A stretch of 64,000 bases of DNA from Homoserinimonas sp. OAct 916 (GTDB lineage Bacteria; Actinomycetota; Actinomycetes; Actinomycetales; Microbacteriaceae), in NCBI RefSeq assembly GCF_003260275.1, contig NZ_QJHB01000001.1, forward strand, positions 248,001-312,000. The letters run 5' to 3'. Position 1 is the first letter of the stretch; every line of letters starts with the position of its first letter. Of this stretch, positions 47,572 to 59,322 are shown in pieces. The position numbers and the translations under genes were made by a program. Below the pieces are notes generated by a model. That model saw only the letters and a program-made list of their open reading frames with translations, made no database searches and was not told the DNA's origin.

Positions 47572-49185
47572 GTGAAACGCGTGACTGTACCCCAAGCTTC
47601 CGAACCCACCGACCTGTACACGACTGCCGGCAAGATCGCCGACCTCAAGAACCGGTACCACGAGGCTGTGACGGCACCGAGTGCGGTCGCGGTCGAGAAG
47701 CAGCACGCCAAGGGCAAGATGACCGCCCGTGAGCGCATCGAGCTCTTGCTCGACCACGGTTCCTTCGTGGAGCTGGACGAGTTCGTGCGGCATCGCACCC
47801 ACGCGTTCGGAATGGACAAGCGCCGCCCCTATGGCGATTCGGTGGTCACCGGGGTGGGCACCATCCACGGACGCCAGGTCGCCGTCTACTCACAGGACTT
47901 CACAATTTTCGGCGGCTCGCTCGGCGAGGTGGCCGGCGAGAAGATCCTCAAGGTCATGGATCTCGCGCTGAAGACGGGTGTGCCGATCATCGGAATGCTC
48001 GACTCCGGCGGTGCGCGCATCCAGGAGGGGGTGGTCGCGCTCGGCAAGTACGGGGAGATCTTCCGGCGCAACACCGCGGCATCCGGGGTCATTCCCCAGA
48101 TCTCGATCATCATGGGGCCGGCGGCCGGCGGGGCGGTCTATTCGCCCGCGCTCACCGACTTCGTGATCATGGTCGACAAGACCAGTCACATGTTCGTCAC
48201 GGGCCCGGATGTCATCAAGACGGTCACCGGCGAAGACGTCGGCTTTGAGGAGCTCGGTGGGGCGCTCACCCATAACAAGATCTCAGGGGTCTCGCACTTC
48301 CTGGCCAGCGACGAGAACGACGCTCTCGACTATGCGCGCACCCTGCTCGGGTTCCTGCCCGACAACAACCTGGCGCAGCTGCCCGTCTACGACAGCGATG
48401 TCGACCTCGAGACCACAGACGCCGATCGAAAACTGAACACGCTGATCCCCGACAGCCCGAACCAGCCGTACGACATGAAGACGGTGATCGAACACGTCGT
48501 CGACGACGGGGATTTTCTCGAGACGCAACCGTTGTACGCTCCGAACATCGTTGTCGGCTTCGCACGCGTCGAGGGGCGCTCCGTCGGAATCGTGGCGAAC
48601 CAACCCAACGCCATGGCCGGCACACTCAATATCGAGGCGGGCGAGAAGGCGGCCCGGTTCGTGCGCTTCTGCGACGCTTTCTCGATCCCGATCCTCACCT
48701 TCGTCGACGTTCCCGGCTTTCTGCCCGGCACCGATCAGGAGTGGACCGGCATCATCCGGCGTGGCGCGAAGTTGCTCTACGCCTACGCCGAGGCGACGGT
48801 GCCGTTGGTCACCGTGATCACCCGCAAGGCCTACGGCGGCGCCTACATCGTGATGGGCTCCAAGCAGTTGGGTGCCGACATCAACCTGGCCTGGCCGACC
48901 GCTGAGATCGCCGTGATGGGTGGACAGGGTGCGGTCAATATTCTGTACCGCAATGAGATCAAGGCGGCAGAGGCGAATGATGAAGACGTGTCGGCGGTTC
49001 GCACCAAGCTTGCGAACGAGTACACCTACAACGTCGCCAGCCCGTTTCTCGCCGCCGAGCGCGGGGAACTCGACAACGTGATCGAACCGTCTGCCACCCG
49101 GGTCTCGGTGATCAAGGCCCTCAGGGCACTGCGCGGCAAGCGGGCGAGTGCGCCGCCGAAGAAGCACGGGAACATTCCGCTGTGA
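47572..49185 (+). CDS. accD: Acyl-CoA carboxylase carboxyltransferase (beta) subunit
   Basis: 537 residues. It transfers carboxyl from carboxybiotin to acetyl- or propionyl-CoA. '[19 protein letters not shown]' near residue 50, '[12 protein letters not shown]' near 143, '[18 protein letters not shown]' near 180 and '[15 protein letters not shown]' near 422 (the two oxyanion Gly-Gly pairs). By order it matches mycobacterial AccD5, which prefers propionyl-CoA. GTG 47572 or GTG 47581 starts it. The next small gene overlaps its stop by four bases. Confidence 0.95.
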   Translation: MKRVTVPQASEPTDLYTTAGKIADLKNRYHEAVTAPSAVAVEKQHAKGKMTARERIELLLDHGSFVELDEFVRHRTHAFGMDKRRPYGDSVVTGVGTIHGRQVAVYSQDFTIFGGSLGEVAGEKILKVMDLALKTGVPIIGMLDSGGARIQEGVVALGKYGEIFRRNTAASGVIPQISIIMGPAAGGAVYSPALTDFVIMVDKTSHMFVTGPDVIKTVTGEDVGFEELGGALTHNKISGVSHFLASDENDALDYARTLLGFLPDNNLAQLPVYDSDVDLETTDADRKLNTLIPDSPNQPYDMKTVIEHVVDDGDFLETQPLYAPNIVVGFARVEGRSVGIVANQPNAMAGTLNIEAGEKAARFVRFCDAFSIPILTFVDVPGFLPGTDQEWTGIIRRGAKLLYAYAEATVPLVTVITRKAYGGAYIVMGSKQLGADINLAWPTAEIAVMGGQGAVNILYRNEIKAAEANDEDVSAVRTKLANEYTYNVASPFLAAERGELDNVIEPSATRVSVIKALRALRGKRASAPPKKHGNIPL

Positions 49186-49424
49186 ACGCGACCGGGCAGA
49201 ACGAGCAGGGGCAGAACGAGCTCCCCGACATCATTGTGCTCACCCCCGGGGCCACTGAACTCGAGATCGTGGCGGCGACCGCAGTGCTGGAAGGGGTCTT
49301 GAAAGAACTCGCTGCGGAGGCGGCGGAGCCAGCACCTGGCCGCATTCCGTGGCAACAGGTCGCCCGCAAGTTGCGGGAACCGATCGGGCCCGGTCATCCG
49401 GGTTGGGGCGAATTCAGCGGGTGA
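49182..49424 (+). CDS. accE: Acyl-CoA carboxylase epsilon subunit
   Basis: 80 residues. A small actinobacterial subunit that stabilises the AccA-AccD complex. The mid part '[26 protein letters not shown]' and the tail '[16 protein letters not shown]' (compare usual 'P..PGPGAWR.S') fit AccE. GTG 49182 overlaps accD's stop (GTGA). Its end overlaps the convergent methyltransferase gene by 11 bases. Confidence 0.82.
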   Translation: MNATGQNEQGQNELPDIIVLTPGATELEIVAATAVLEGVLKELAAEAAEPAPGRIPWQQVARKLREPIGPGHPGWGEFSG

Positions 49425-50763
49425 GGCGGGCCACCGACTCCAGGTGGTGTGTGTTCGGGAACAGGTCGAAGGCGCTCAGGCTGCGCAGCCGATACCCCTC
49501 TGCTGCCAGAAGCGCGACATCCCGGGCCAGCGCCACGGGGTCGCAGGCGACGTAGAGGATCTGTGCCGGCTGCAGGCGGCCGAGTGCCCGCACCACTTTC
49601 TTGCCGGCGCCGGCACGCGGCGGGTCGAGGATCACGGTGCCGGCCGATAGCCTGGCCCTCTCGTTCTGGTTCGACTCCTCACCCAAGTAGTCGAGGTAGC
49701 TGTCGACCCGTGCGGTGACCGCCTGGGCGCCCCACTCGCGCAGGTTGTGCTTCGCGTGGCCGGTGGCACGGGCGTCGGACTCCACCGTCGTGATTCGCAA
49801 CCCCGGACTGGCAGCGAAGTCGCCGACCGCGGCTGCGAGAAGCCCCACACCGCCGTAGAGGTCGAGGTTGTCGGCCTGGGGGTCGAACAGGTCACGGTCG
49901 AGGCCCTCGACGACTGCCTGGCTGAGGCGCGTGGCGGCGCCGGCGTGCACCTGCCAGAAACCGCGCACATCGAGCTGGAATTCTCGGTTGCCGACCGTTT
50001 CGACGATCGTCTGCGCGGCGGGTGCCGCGCCCGAGGCGGGCCGCCTGGCCGGGCCCCCGCGCCTGCGCTGGTCCGCGCGGGAGCCACGCGGGGAGGCACG
50101 GCGTTCGGACCGTGGAGTCGTGAGAACGTGCGTCTGGCCCGTACTCGTCGCGACCAGGTCGATCGTGGACACGTCGGGCAGATTCAGGCCCAACGGTGCG
50201 ATCTCGGCCAGGGCATCGACCGCAAGCGGAAGCGAGTCCACAGCCACCACCTGGTGGGAACGTGCGGCGTATGGTCCGACCCGGCCGTCGTCGTCGACGT
50301 GCAACCGCACGCGGGTGCGCCAGCCCGCGTCGGAGTGTTCGGGCAGTGCCTCGACCGAGACATCCGATTCGTGGCCGGCCATACGGCTGAGCGCCTCGGT
50401 CAGCACCACGCGTTTGAGTTCCCGCTGGTGGCCGGGCTGGATGTGTCCGAACTCGGCGCCACCGGGGCGCTGCTCGGGGGAGCGATCCACACTCGCCTCG
50501 GCCCACAGGTGCGGGCGACGGTGAACGGAGGCCTCGAGCACCTCGACGGTGTCGGCCCGCCAGAACGTGTCGTGGGTGGTGTCGCTGATGCGCGCGAGCA
50601 CCCGTTCACCGGGAACGGTGTCACTGACGAAGACCACGCGGCCCAGGTGGCGGGCGACGAAGACCCCGCCGTGGGCCACATTGGTGATCTCGAGTTCGAC
50701 GGTGTCGCCTTCGGCGATGTCACCCGCGCGGGAATCGGGCCGGGGTTCACGAGGGAAAGTCAT
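49414..50763 (-). CDS. TrmA/RlmC/D-type class I RNA methyltransferase
   Basis: 449 residues. A TRAM domain ('EGDTVELEITNVAHGGVFVA') at about 16-75, then the methyltransferase with 'NLDLYGGVGLLAAAVGDFA' near residue 300, 'TVILDPPRAGAGKKVV' near 382 and nucleophile loop 'ILYVACDPVALARDV' near 408. It makes 5-methyluridine in rRNA or tRNA. No Fe-S Cys cluster is visible. A basic, Ala/Arg/Pro-rich insertion lies near 215-245. ATG 50763 is the better start; nine more codons are open. This gene breaks the accE-maf order seen in mycobacteria. Confidence 0.87.
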   Translation of the reverse strand: MTFPREPRPDSRAGDIAEGDTVELEITNVAHGGVFVARHLGRVVFVSDTVPGERVLARISDTTHDTFWRADTVEVLEASVHRRPHLWAEASVDRSPEQRPGGAEFGHIQPGHQRELKRVVLTEALSRMAGHESDVSVEALPEHSDAGWRTRVRLHVDDDGRVGPYAARSHQVVAVDSLPLAVDALAEIAPLGLNLPDVSTIDLVATSTGQTHVLTTPRSERRASPRGSRADQRRRGGPARRPASGAAPAAQTIVETVGNREFQLDVRGFWQVHAGAATRLSQAVVEGLDRDLFDPQADNLDLYGGVGLLAAAVGDFAASPGLRITTVESDARATGHAKHNLREWGAQAVTARVDSYLDYLGEESNQNERARLSAGTVILDPPRAGAGKKVVRALGRLQPAQILYVACDPVALARDVALLAAEGYRLRSLSAFDLFPNTHHLESVARLTR

Positions 50764-50937
50764 TCCTAGAGCATTCCACACCCCGCCCAAAACCGGCCCG
50801 CGCGCCAGTTGGCACGCTTTGCCACAGTTCGAACAGGCGCGAAGCGTTCCCGATGGCGCGAAGAAGCAACGGCAGGGCTCAGCCGGGGGGGCCGGGTTTG
50901 TTCGTTAGGGTGTGTACCGCGTCCACGAAAGGCCCTC

Positions 50938-51564
50938 ATGCGCTTGTACCTCGCCTCTACCTCGCCCGCCCGCCTCGCCCTGCTGCGTTCGGCCGGCATC
51001 GAACCGGTGTTGCTCTCGCCCGGTGTGGATGAAGATCACGTGGTACGTGATGCCGAGCACGGCGGCGAACCTCTCGGCCCGGAGGCCATGGTGCGTCTGC
51101 TCGCCCGGGCCAAGGCCGAAGCCGTCCAAGGCGATGGCATCGACGGGTTCATCCTCGGCGGCGACTCGGCCTTCGTGCTCGACGAAGTCATCTACGGCAA
51201 GCCGCACACCCCGCACGTGGCCGCAGAACGCTGGCATGCACAGCGCGGCCGCACCGGCCAGTTGTATTCCGGGCACTGGCTCATCGACCACCGGAATGGA
51301 ACGGCAGGCCCGTCGGCCACGGCCGTTTCGGTGGCATCCGTCACCTTCGCCTCCGACATCTCGGATGCCGAGATCGACGCCTATGTCGCCACCGGTGAGC
51401 CGCTCTTCGTCGCCGGGGCGTTCACGATCGACAGCCTGGGTGCACCGTTCATCAGTCACATCGACGGCGATCCGAGCACCGTTGTCGGCCTCTCCCTCCC
51501 GACCCTCCGCAGCCTTTTTCGCGAGTTGGGTGTCGCCTGGCCGACACTCTGGAACCGGGCATGA
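50938..51564 (+). CDS. maf: Maf-like nucleoside triphosphate pyrophosphatase
   Basis: 208 residues. 'LYLASTSPARLALLRSAGI' at the start, 'VDEDHVV' (usually a Ser/Glu loop), 'FILGGDSAFVLDEVIYGKP' near residue 70 and 'GAFTIDSLGAPFI' near 160 are Maf/YhdE features. These hydrolyse non-canonical or methylated NTPs. ATG 50938 is chosen as the fold begins there. It sits between accD-accE and accA as in mycobacteria. Confidence 0.9.
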   Translation: MRLYLASTSPARLALLRSAGIEPVLLSPGVDEDHVVRDAEHGGEPLGPEAMVRLLARAKAEAVQGDGIDGFILGGDSAFVLDEVIYGKPHTPHVAAERWHAQRGRTGQLYSGHWLIDHRNGTAGPSATAVSVASVTFASDISDAEIDAYVATGEPLFVAGAFTIDSLGAPFISHIDGDPSTVVGLSLPTLRSLFRELGVAWPTLWNRA

Positions 51565-51669
51565 TCGCGTCCGCCACGCGCAGATATGTGGTTTTCCACT
51601 AATCAAATACGGGTTCCTTGTGCACGTGCTCCAATCAAAGTGGCCGTGCGCCCAATAGGCTTGGGCCTC

Positions 51670-53442
51670 ATGGCGCGAATACACAAGGTCTTGATTGCAA
51701 ACCGCGGCGAAATCGCCGTCCGGGTGATTCGAGCGGCGAAGGATGCCGGAATCATCTCGGTTGCGGTCTACGCCGACACCGACCGAGACGCACTGCACGC
51801 GAAACTCGCCGACGAATCCTATGCGCTCGAGGGCACCACCAGCAGTGAGACCTATCTGGTGGTCGAAAAACTCCTGTCGATCGCACGCCGCTCCGGGGCC
51901 GACGCCGTGCACCCCGGCTACGGGTTCCTGGCCGAGAACGCCGACTTCGCCCGCGCCGTCATCGCGGCCGGGCTGACCTGGATCGGCCCATCCCCCGAAG
52001 CGATTGAACAACTCGGCGACAAGGTCTCTGCCCGGCACGTGGCAGAGAAGGTCGGAGCACCACTCGCACCGGGAACGTTGAACCCCGTGACGGGTGCCGA
52101 CGAGGTTTTGGAGTTCGTCGACACGCACGGCCTACCGGTGGCGATCAAAGCCGCATTCGGGGGCGGCGGCCGCGGGTTGAAAGTCGCCCGCACCCGAGAA
52201 GAAGTGCCGGAACTGTTCGAGTCGGCCACCCGCGAGGCGATCGCCGCGTTCGGCCGCGGAGAGTGCTTCGTCGAGAAGTTCCTCGACAAACCCCGCCACG
52301 TGGAGACCCAATGCCTGGCGGATGGGCATGGCAACGTTGTCGTCGTTTCCACCCGCGACTGCTCGCTGCAGCGCCGGCACCAGAAACTCGTCGAAGAGGC
52401 CCCGGCCCCCTTCCTCACCGACGCCCAGAACGCCGAGTTGTACCGGGCGTCCAAGGCGATCCTGAAGGATGTCGGCTACGTCGGCGCCGGCACCTGTGAG
52501 TTTCTCGTCGGCAATGACGGCACGGTGTCGTTCCTCGAGGTGAACACCCGTCTGCAGGTGGAGCATCCGGTGTCGGAGGAGATCACCGGTATCGACCTCG
52601 TGCGCGAACAGTTCCGCATCGCCGAGGGAGCCGTGCTCGACTACGGCGACCCGGCCCCCCGCGGGCACTCCTTCGAGTTTCGCATCAACGGGGAAGACGC
52701 CGGCCGTAACTTCATGCCGAGCCCGGGCCCCGTGCACGTCTTCAAACCCGCTGGCGGCCCCGGTGTGCGCGTGGACAGCGGGGTCGAGGCCGGAGACGTG
52801 GTCTCGGGCGCATTCGACTCGTTGCTGGCCAAACTGATCGTGACGGGGGCCACCCGCGAGGAAGCCCTGGAGCGCGCACGGCGTGCCCTCGACGAGTTCG
52901 AGGTGACCGGCCTGCCGACGGTGCTGCCATTCCACCGCGCCGTTGTTCGGGATGAGGCTTTCGCCCCGGCGGGCGACACGCACTTCAGCATCTACACGAC
53001 CTGGATCGAGGATGAGTTCGAGAACGACATCGAGCCGTGGAGCGGTTCGCTGGAGGAGGCGATTGCCGCCGCACCCCGGCGCACCGTGGTGGTCGAGGTC
53101 GACGGTCGCCGCCTCGAGGTGAGCCTGCCCACCAAGTTCCTGGGTGGCAGCCACCCCGATTCCGGTCCCACTGCCGGCCCCTCTCCCAAGCGTCGCAACT
53201 TCGGCATGGCGGTCTCCACCATGACCGGCGACGCGGTCGCCGCGCCGATGCAGGCCACCGTGGTCAAGCTGGCGGTGGCAGAGGGCGACCATGTCGTCAA
53301 GGGCGACCTGATCCTTGTTCTGGAAGCGATGAAGATGGAGCAACCGCTCACCGCCCACAAGGACGGCATTATCGGCCCGATCCACTCGATAGTGGGCACG
53401 ACGGTCTCGTCGGGGCACCTGCTGTTGACCATCACCGACTAG
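51670..53442 (+). CDS. accA: Acyl-CoA carboxylase alpha subunit (biotin carboxylase + BCCP)
   Basis: 590 residues. Biotin carboxylase (about 1-450): '[17 protein letters not shown]', '[15 protein letters not shown]' near residue 164, '[20 protein letters not shown]' near 288. A linker follows, then the biotinyl domain with '[19 protein letters not shown]' near 550; the Lys is the biotin site for BirA. It supplies carboxybiotin to AccD. ATG 51670 is used; 28 open codons upstream look non-coding. Confidence 0.95.
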   Translation: MARIHKVLIANRGEIAVRVIRAAKDAGIISVAVYADTDRDALHAKLADESYALEGTTSSETYLVVEKLLSIARRSGADAVHPGYGFLAENADFARAVIAAGLTWIGPSPEAIEQLGDKVSARHVAEKVGAPLAPGTLNPVTGADEVLEFVDTHGLPVAIKAAFGGGGRGLKVARTREEVPELFESATREAIAAFGRGECFVEKFLDKPRHVETQCLADGHGNVVVVSTRDCSLQRRHQKLVEEAPAPFLTDAQNAELYRASKAILKDVGYVGAGTCEFLVGNDGTVSFLEVNTRLQVEHPVSEEITGIDLVREQFRIAEGAVLDYGDPAPRGHSFEFRINGEDAGRNFMPSPGPVHVFKPAGGPGVRVDSGVEAGDVVSGAFDSLLAKLIVTGATREEALERARRALDEFEVTGLPTVLPFHRAVVRDEAFAPAGDTHFSIYTTWIEDEFENDIEPWSGSLEEAIAAAPRRTVVVEVDGRRLEVSLPTKFLGGSHPDSGPTAGPSPKRRNFGMAVSTMTGDAVAAPMQATVVKLAVAEGDHVVKGDLILVLEAMKMEQPLTAHKDGIIGPIHSIVGTTVSSGHLLLTITD

Positions 53443-53483
53443 GAGACGTGTCCAAACAACGAATTCAGTTGCGTTGCGTCAGG

Positions 53484-53523
53484 TCAACAGATGATTTGTT
53501 GATACGGTGTGTTGAATATCAAC
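53484..53523 (+). promoter_or_regulatory. Two inverted repeats upstream of the polyamine-type ABC operon
   Basis: TCAACA-N7-TGTTGA (53484-53502) and GTTGA-ATA-TCAAC... more exactly GTTGA (53511-53515) with TCAAC (53519-53523) share the TTGA/TCAA half-site; centres are 24 bases apart and the second ends 56 bases before ATG 53580. The 53450-53525 stretch is AT-rich. Probably an operator pair over the promoter; the regulator is not in the window. Confidence 0.45.
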
Positions 53524-53579
53524 GCGAACCGTGACCAGTAAAGATGATTACCGCCGACACTATGGCAGTGGGAGAGATA

Positions 53580-54776
53580 ATGAAGTCGTTCGGATCACCA
53601 GCACGCAGGCCACGCCCACAACTGTCAGCGCGTACTGGCTTCTCCAGGCGCCAGTTCATGCAGTTCGCCGCCGCAGCCGGTGGCGCGACACTGCTCAGCG
53701 CATGCTCCACCAAGCCTGCTGGCACCGTTCCGGGCGCCGGCGCCGGCGGTGGGTCCACGGGCGAGCTCATCTGGGCGAACTGGCCCCTGTCTGTCGACAC
53801 CGAAGATGACGGCACGATCCCCAGCCTTGTGGAGTTCCAGAAGCGCACCGGCACCCAGGTCAACTACCTCGCCGAGATCAACAGCAACGACGAGTGGTTC
53901 GCCAAGGTGCAGCCGCTGATGCAGGGCGGGCAGGGAATTCCAGCGAGCCTGGTGAGCCCCACCGACTGGATGGGCGGGCGTTTCATCACCCTCGACTGGG
54001 CAGAGAAACTCGACAAGGCAAAGATCCCGAACGCGAAGAACCTCCAACCGGCCTTCGAGAGCCCGGCATTCGACCCGACACGCACCTACTCCCTGCCGTG
54101 GCAGGGGTGGCTCGTGGGCATTGCCGTCAACACCGACGTGACGGGCAAGGATGTTCGTTCGGTCGACGAGTTGCTGGGCGACCCCGACCTCAAGGGCAAG
54201 GTGTCGCTGCTGACCGAGTTGCGGGAGACGACGGGCACGCTGATGCTCGCCAACGGGGCGGATCCGAGCAATTTCACCGAAGACGAGTTCAACCAGTCGC
54301 TGGAAGACATCGAGAAGGCGCGTGCGAGCGGGCAACTTCGCCGTTTCACGGGCAATGACTATGCGGCCGACCTGGCGCAGGGCAATATCGGCGCCTGCTT
54401 CGCCTGGGCCGGCGATGTGGTGCAACTGGCCAAGGACAATCCCGCCATCAAGTTCTTCATTCCCGAATCCGGGGCAGTCCTCATGGAGGACGTGATGATG
54501 GTTCCCAAGAACGCACAGAACTCGGACGGGGCGCACGAACTCATCGACTTCTACTTCGAGCCTGAGATCGCGGCGCAGGTCGCAGCCTATGTGAACGCGG
54601 TGTGCCCGGTAGCCGGAGCCCAGGATGCGATGGCCGACATCGATCCCGAACTTGCCGACAATGAGCTGATCTTCCCCGACGACAAGGCAATGGAGAGCAT
54701 GTACACATACATGTCGATGAGCATCGAGGACAACCAGAAGTACCAGGCCGCGTTCGACAAGGCTCTGGGGCTCTGA
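53580..54776 (+). CDS. potD: Spermidine/putrescine-type ABC substrate-binding protein
   Basis: 398 residues. Twin-arginine lipoprotein signal: 'SRRQFMQFAAAAGG' then lipobox 'LLSAC' near residue 42. The mature part is a PotD/PotF-type binding protein ('GELIWANWPLSVDTED', 'PSLVEFQKRTGTQVNYL', 'LPWQGWLVGIAVNTDV'). ATG 53580 has GGGAGAG just upstream; 12 codons earlier is another ATG. Polyamine specificity is a family guess; other cationic ligands are possible. First gene of potDABC. Confidence 0.88.
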   Translation: MKSFGSPARRPRPQLSARTGFSRRQFMQFAAAAGGATLLSACSTKPAGTVPGAGAGGGSTGELIWANWPLSVDTEDDGTIPSLVEFQKRTGTQVNYLAEINSNDEWFAKVQPLMQGGQGIPASLVSPTDWMGGRFITLDWAEKLDKAKIPNAKNLQPAFESPAFDPTRTYSLPWQGWLVGIAVNTDVTGKDVRSVDELLGDPDLKGKVSLLTELRETTGTLMLANGADPSNFTEDEFNQSLEDIEKARASGQLRRFTGNDYAADLAQGNIGACFAWAGDVVQLAKDNPAIKFFIPESGAVLMEDVMMVPKNAQNSDGAHELIDFYFEPEIAAQVAAYVNAVCPVAGAQDAMADIDPELADNELIFPDDKAMESMYTYMSMSIEDNQKYQAAFDKALGL

Positions 54777-54778
54777 GC

Positions 54779-56023
<1,245 letters not shown>

Positions 56024-56034
56024 GCGCGTCCGCG

Positions 56035-56895
56035 ATGGCACTGACTGCCGCTGAAAAGCGTCGAAACTGGACGCCGTACCTCCTGCTCGCGCCCATGCTG
56101 CTGTGGTTGCTGATGTTCTTCCTCGCGCCCATGGTGACGCTGCTCATGGGTTCGCTCCAATCGGGCTCCTTCACCGAAGGGTTCAACTTCACCTTCGAGG
56201 TGAGCAACTATGTGAATGCGATCGTCGCGTACTGGCCGTGGTTCCTGCGGTCGATCGGCTACGCGCTGGTGGCAACGTTGTGCGCACTGCTCATCGCGTA
56301 TCCGCTCGCCTACATGATCGTGTTCAAGGCGGGCCGGTGGAAGTACATCCTGCTGGTGCTCGTGGTCGCGCCGCTGTTTGCCAGCTTTCTCGTGCGCACC
56401 CTCGCCTGGACGACGATTCTCGCGGATGAGGGCGTCGTCGTGGGCACTCTGCGCTCATTGCACATCCTTTCGCCCGACCAGTGGCTCCTCGCCACCCCTG
56501 TGTCAGTGATCGCCGGTCTCACCTACAACTTCCTGCCGTTCATGACGCTGCCCATCTACGTGAGCCTGGATCGCATCGACAAGCGCCTCATCGAGGCGGC
56601 GACCGACCTGTACGCCAGTGGATTCCGGGCGTTCAGGCGGGTGACGCTGCCGCTGTCCCTGCCGGGAATCGTGTCGGGCATGCTGCTGGTGTTCATTCCG
56701 GCGGCCGGTGACTTCGTGAATGCGCAGCTGCTCGGAAGTGTCGAGACACAGATGATCGGCAACGTCATTGAAAGCCAATACCTGCGCGCCCTCGACTACC
56801 CGATGGCGTCGGCCCTCTCGGTCATCCTCATTGTGCTGATCATCGGCCTCGTCACGTTCTCGATGCGCCGGTCGCGCGCGGATGAACTTCTCTAG
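56035..56895 (+). CDS. potB: ABC transporter permease (PotB-like)
   Basis: 286 residues, six helices. The EAA loop 'EAATDLYASGFRAFRRVTLPLSLPGI' near residues 188-213 is the site that contacts the ATPase. 'PYLLLAPMLLWLLMFFLAPM' near 12 is the first helix. Its end overlaps an earlier open start of potC. Confidence 0.92.
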   Translation: MALTAAEKRRNWTPYLLLAPMLLWLLMFFLAPMVTLLMGSLQSGSFTEGFNFTFEVSNYVNAIVAYWPWFLRSIGYALVATLCALLIAYPLAYMIVFKAGRWKYILLVLVVAPLFASFLVRTLAWTTILADEGVVVGTLRSLHILSPDQWLLATPVSVIAGLTYNFLPFMTLPIYVSLDRIDKRLIEAATDLYASGFRAFRRVTLPLSLPGIVSGMLLVFIPAAGDFVNAQLLGSVETQMIGNVIESQYLRALDYPMASALSVILIVLIIGLVTFSMRRSRADELL

Positions 56896-56902
56896 GAGCG
56901 TC

Positions 56903-57760
56903 ATGACCCGTGAAACCGCTCAACGACCTGTGAGCCAATTGAACTACTCGCCGAAGCGCGAGCGCATCTCCGGATTCTTCGGCCGCCACATCATTCGGGT
57001 GATCGGCGCACTGGCGACGGTGTATCTGTTGCTCCCCATCGCCGTGATCATTGTGATGTCATTGAACAAGCCGGCGGGCCGGTACAACTTCACGTTCAAC
57101 GAGTTCACCCTCGACAACTGGACGAACATGTGCGGCCCCTACGGACTGTGCAGTTCGGTGACGTTGAGCCTGCAGATCGCACTCGCCGCCGCCGTGGCGG
57201 CCACCGTCATCGGGGTGCTTGCCGCGTACTCGCTGTCACGGTTCCGGTTTCGGGGGCACGGTTCGGCCAATATTCTCGTGCTGCTGCCCATGACGATGCC
57301 CGAGGTGGTACTCGGTGCTTCGCTGCTGACCCTGTATGTGAACGTGGGAATCCCCCTCGGCCCCCTTGCAATTCTGCTTGCCCACATCATGTTCTGCATC
57401 AGCTTTGTCATCATTGTCGTGAAGGCCCGGCTCGCCATGCTCGATGCCAATCTCACCGAGGCCGCGGCCGATCTCTACGCCACCCCGTGGCGTGCATTCA
57501 AACGCGTGACCCTTCCGCTCGCAGCCCCCGGCATTCTTGCCGGGGCAGTGCTCGCATTCGCGTTGTCGTTCGATGACTTCATCATCACCAACTTCAACTC
57601 GGGCAATGCGATGACCTTCCCCATGTACGTCTGGGGTGCGGCAAAGCGCGGTGTGCCACCGCAGGTGAACGTGATCGCGACGGTGATCTTCCTGATCGTG
57701 ATGGTCCTGGCGGTGACCATGTCGATTGTCGCCACGGTGCGTGAGAACAGGTCCCGCTAG
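56903..57760 (+). CDS. potC: ABC transporter permease (PotC-like)
   Basis: 285 residues, six helices. EAA loop 'EAAADLYATPWRAFKRVTLPLAAPGI' near 187-212. ATG 56903 has AGGAG four bases upstream and lies just past the potB stop; ATG 56882 inside potB lacks a site. 'LSFDDFIITNFNSG' near 225 is typical of PotC/PotI. Completes the importer. Confidence 0.92.
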   Translation: MTRETAQRPVSQLNYSPKRERISGFFGRHIIRVIGALATVYLLLPIAVIIVMSLNKPAGRYNFTFNEFTLDNWTNMCGPYGLCSSVTLSLQIALAAAVAATVIGVLAAYSLSRFRFRGHGSANILVLLPMTMPEVVLGASLLTLYVNVGIPLGPLAILLAHIMFCISFVIIVVKARLAMLDANLTEAAADLYATPWRAFKRVTLPLAAPGILAGAVLAFALSFDDFIITNFNSGNAMTFPMYVWGAAKRGVPPQVNVIATVIFLIVMVLAVTMSIVATVRENRSR

Positions 57761-57766
57761 TCGAAG

Positions 57767-57784
57767 GCGGTAGGCGGTTACCGC
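57767..57784. terminator. Hairpin between potC and lpdA-like gene
   Basis: GCGGTA (57767-57772), 6-base loop, TACCGC (57779-57784); it covers the stop codon of the convergent flavoprotein gene and follows potC by seven bases. Confidence 0.45.
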
Positions 57785-59217
57785 ACCACGTGCATCGCCC
57801 GGGCGGCATCCGCGAGTGACCCGGTCAGCGACGGATACACCGAGAAGGTGCGGGCGACCTGGTCGACGGTCATGCGCCGGTTGACCGCGAGGGCGAGCGG
57901 ATAGATCAGCTCACTCGCGTTCGGCGCCACGATCACGCCCCCGATCACCGTGCCGCTGCCCGTGCTGGCGAAAAGCTTGACGAAACCATCGGTGATGCCC
58001 ATCATCTTCGCGCGCGGGTTCTTCGACAGCTCGAGCTTATGGATCTGCCCGTCGACCTCCCCGGCCTCGATCTGCTTCTGCGACCAGCCGACCGTCGCGA
58101 TCTCGGGCTGCGTGAAGATGTTCGCCGCGACGTTGCGCAGGTCGATCGGGATGACCGCGTCGCCCATCGCGTGGAACATGGCCGCACGGCCCTGCATGGA
58201 GGCGACGGAGGCCAACGGCAGGCTGGTCGTGCAGTCACCGGCGGCATAGACGTTCGGCATGCTGGTGCGCGCCACGCGGTTCACCCGGATGTGTCCGGAT
58301 TCCGTCATCTGCACACCCGCCTCGGCCAGGCCGATGTCGGCCGTGTTCGGAACGGAGCCGACGGCCATCAGACAGTGGCTGCCTTCGACGGTACGACCAT
58401 CGGACAGGGTCGCCAACACTCCCGTTTCGGTGCGAACAACCGAATCGGCCCGCGACTTGGACAGCACATTCATGCCGTGGCGCGTGAAGACGTTCTCGAT
58501 CACGACCGCTGCATCGGCGTCTTCACCGGGCAGCACCTGGTCGCGACTGGAGATCAGGGTGACCTCGGAGCCGAGTGCCCGATAGGCCGACGCGAATTCG
58601 GCACCGGTCACACCACTGCCGACCACGATCAGGTGTTCGGGGGTGCTCCGCAGGCTGTAGAGCTGGGTCCAGGTGAGGATGCGCTCCCCGTCGGGGACTG
58701 CGGAGTCGAGAATGCGCGGGGTGGCCCCCACCGAGACGACCAGGGTGTCGGCCTCCACCCGATCGAAGTCGGTGCCCTTTGTGCCCGGGGCGGTGGAGAC
58801 GATGATGCCACTGGTGCCGTCGAGCCGGCCCTCACCCTGGATCAGGCGCACGCCTGCCGACTTCAACTCCGCCTTCATGTCTTCGGACTGCTGGTCGGCG
58901 AGCCGCAGCAACCTGTTGTTGACCGCTGTCAGGTTGACCGCGATCTCGGGCCGCACCGGAGCACCCGACTCGTGACCGCGCAGGAAGAACTGCACCCCCA
59001 GGTCCGTGGCATCGTTGATGGCATTCGCGGCCACCGCGGTGGCGATCAGCGACTTCGAGGGAACCACATCGGTGAGCACCGCTGAACCGCCGATCCCCGC
59101 CCGTTCGACCAAGGTGACGTCGGCCCCCAATTGGGCGCCGGCCAATGCCGCCTCGTAGCCCCCGGGGCCGCCACCCAGGATGGCAATGCGTTGTTTGCGC
59201 TCGAACTCATAGGTCAT
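57778..59217 (-). CDS. lpdA: LpdA-like flavoprotein reductase lacking the redox disulfide
   Basis: 479 residues of the dihydrolipoamide-dehydrogenase superfamily. FAD site 'RIAILGGGPGGYEAALAGAQLG', NAD(P) site 'LIVVGSGVTGAEFASAY' near residue 182, 'VYAAGDCTTSLPLASVA' near 308 and the carboxyl dimer domain from about 350. Where active lipoamide dehydrogenases have GGTCLNVGCIPSK, this one reads 'GGSAVLTDVVPSKSL' near 44: both Cys are absent. M. tuberculosis LpdA (Rv3303c), in the same relative place, also lacks them and acts as an NAD(P)H:quinone reductase. ATG 59217 is chosen; the frame extends 21 codons further. Confidence 0.92.
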   Translation of the reverse strand: MTYEFERKQRIAILGGGPGGYEAALAGAQLGADVTLVERAGIGGSAVLTDVVPSKSLIATAVAANAINDATDLGVQFFLRGHESGAPVRPEIAVNLTAVNNRLLRLADQQSEDMKAELKSAGVRLIQGEGRLDGTSGIIVSTAPGTKGTDFDRVEADTLVVSVGATPRILDSAVPDGERILTWTQLYSLRSTPEHLIVVGSGVTGAEFASAYRALGSEVTLISSRDQVLPGEDADAAVVIENVFTRHGMNVLSKSRADSVVRTETGVLATLSDGRTVEGSHCLMAVGSVPNTADIGLAEAGVQMTESGHIRVNRVARTSMPNVYAAGDCTTSLPLASVASMQGRAAMFHAMGDAVIPIDLRNVAANIFTQPEIATVGWSQKQIEAGEVDGQIHKLELSKNPRAKMMGITDGFVKLFASTGSGTVIGGVIVAPNASELIYPLALAVNRRMTVDQVARTFSVYPSLTGSLADAARAMHVVR

Positions 59218-59322
59218 TGCTTCATTCTCGCGCAGCGGCCGGTGCCCGCCAAACCGGGCCGGTGCCATCCTCGGGGCCAACGAACCCGTCGGGTGGTGCC
59301 CCGCCTGTCATAGAGTGGAGCA

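Noticed and set aside
52132-53418. A 428-codon minus-strand frame inside accA
   Set aside because: Antisense to an unmistakable biotin carboxylase; no domain content.
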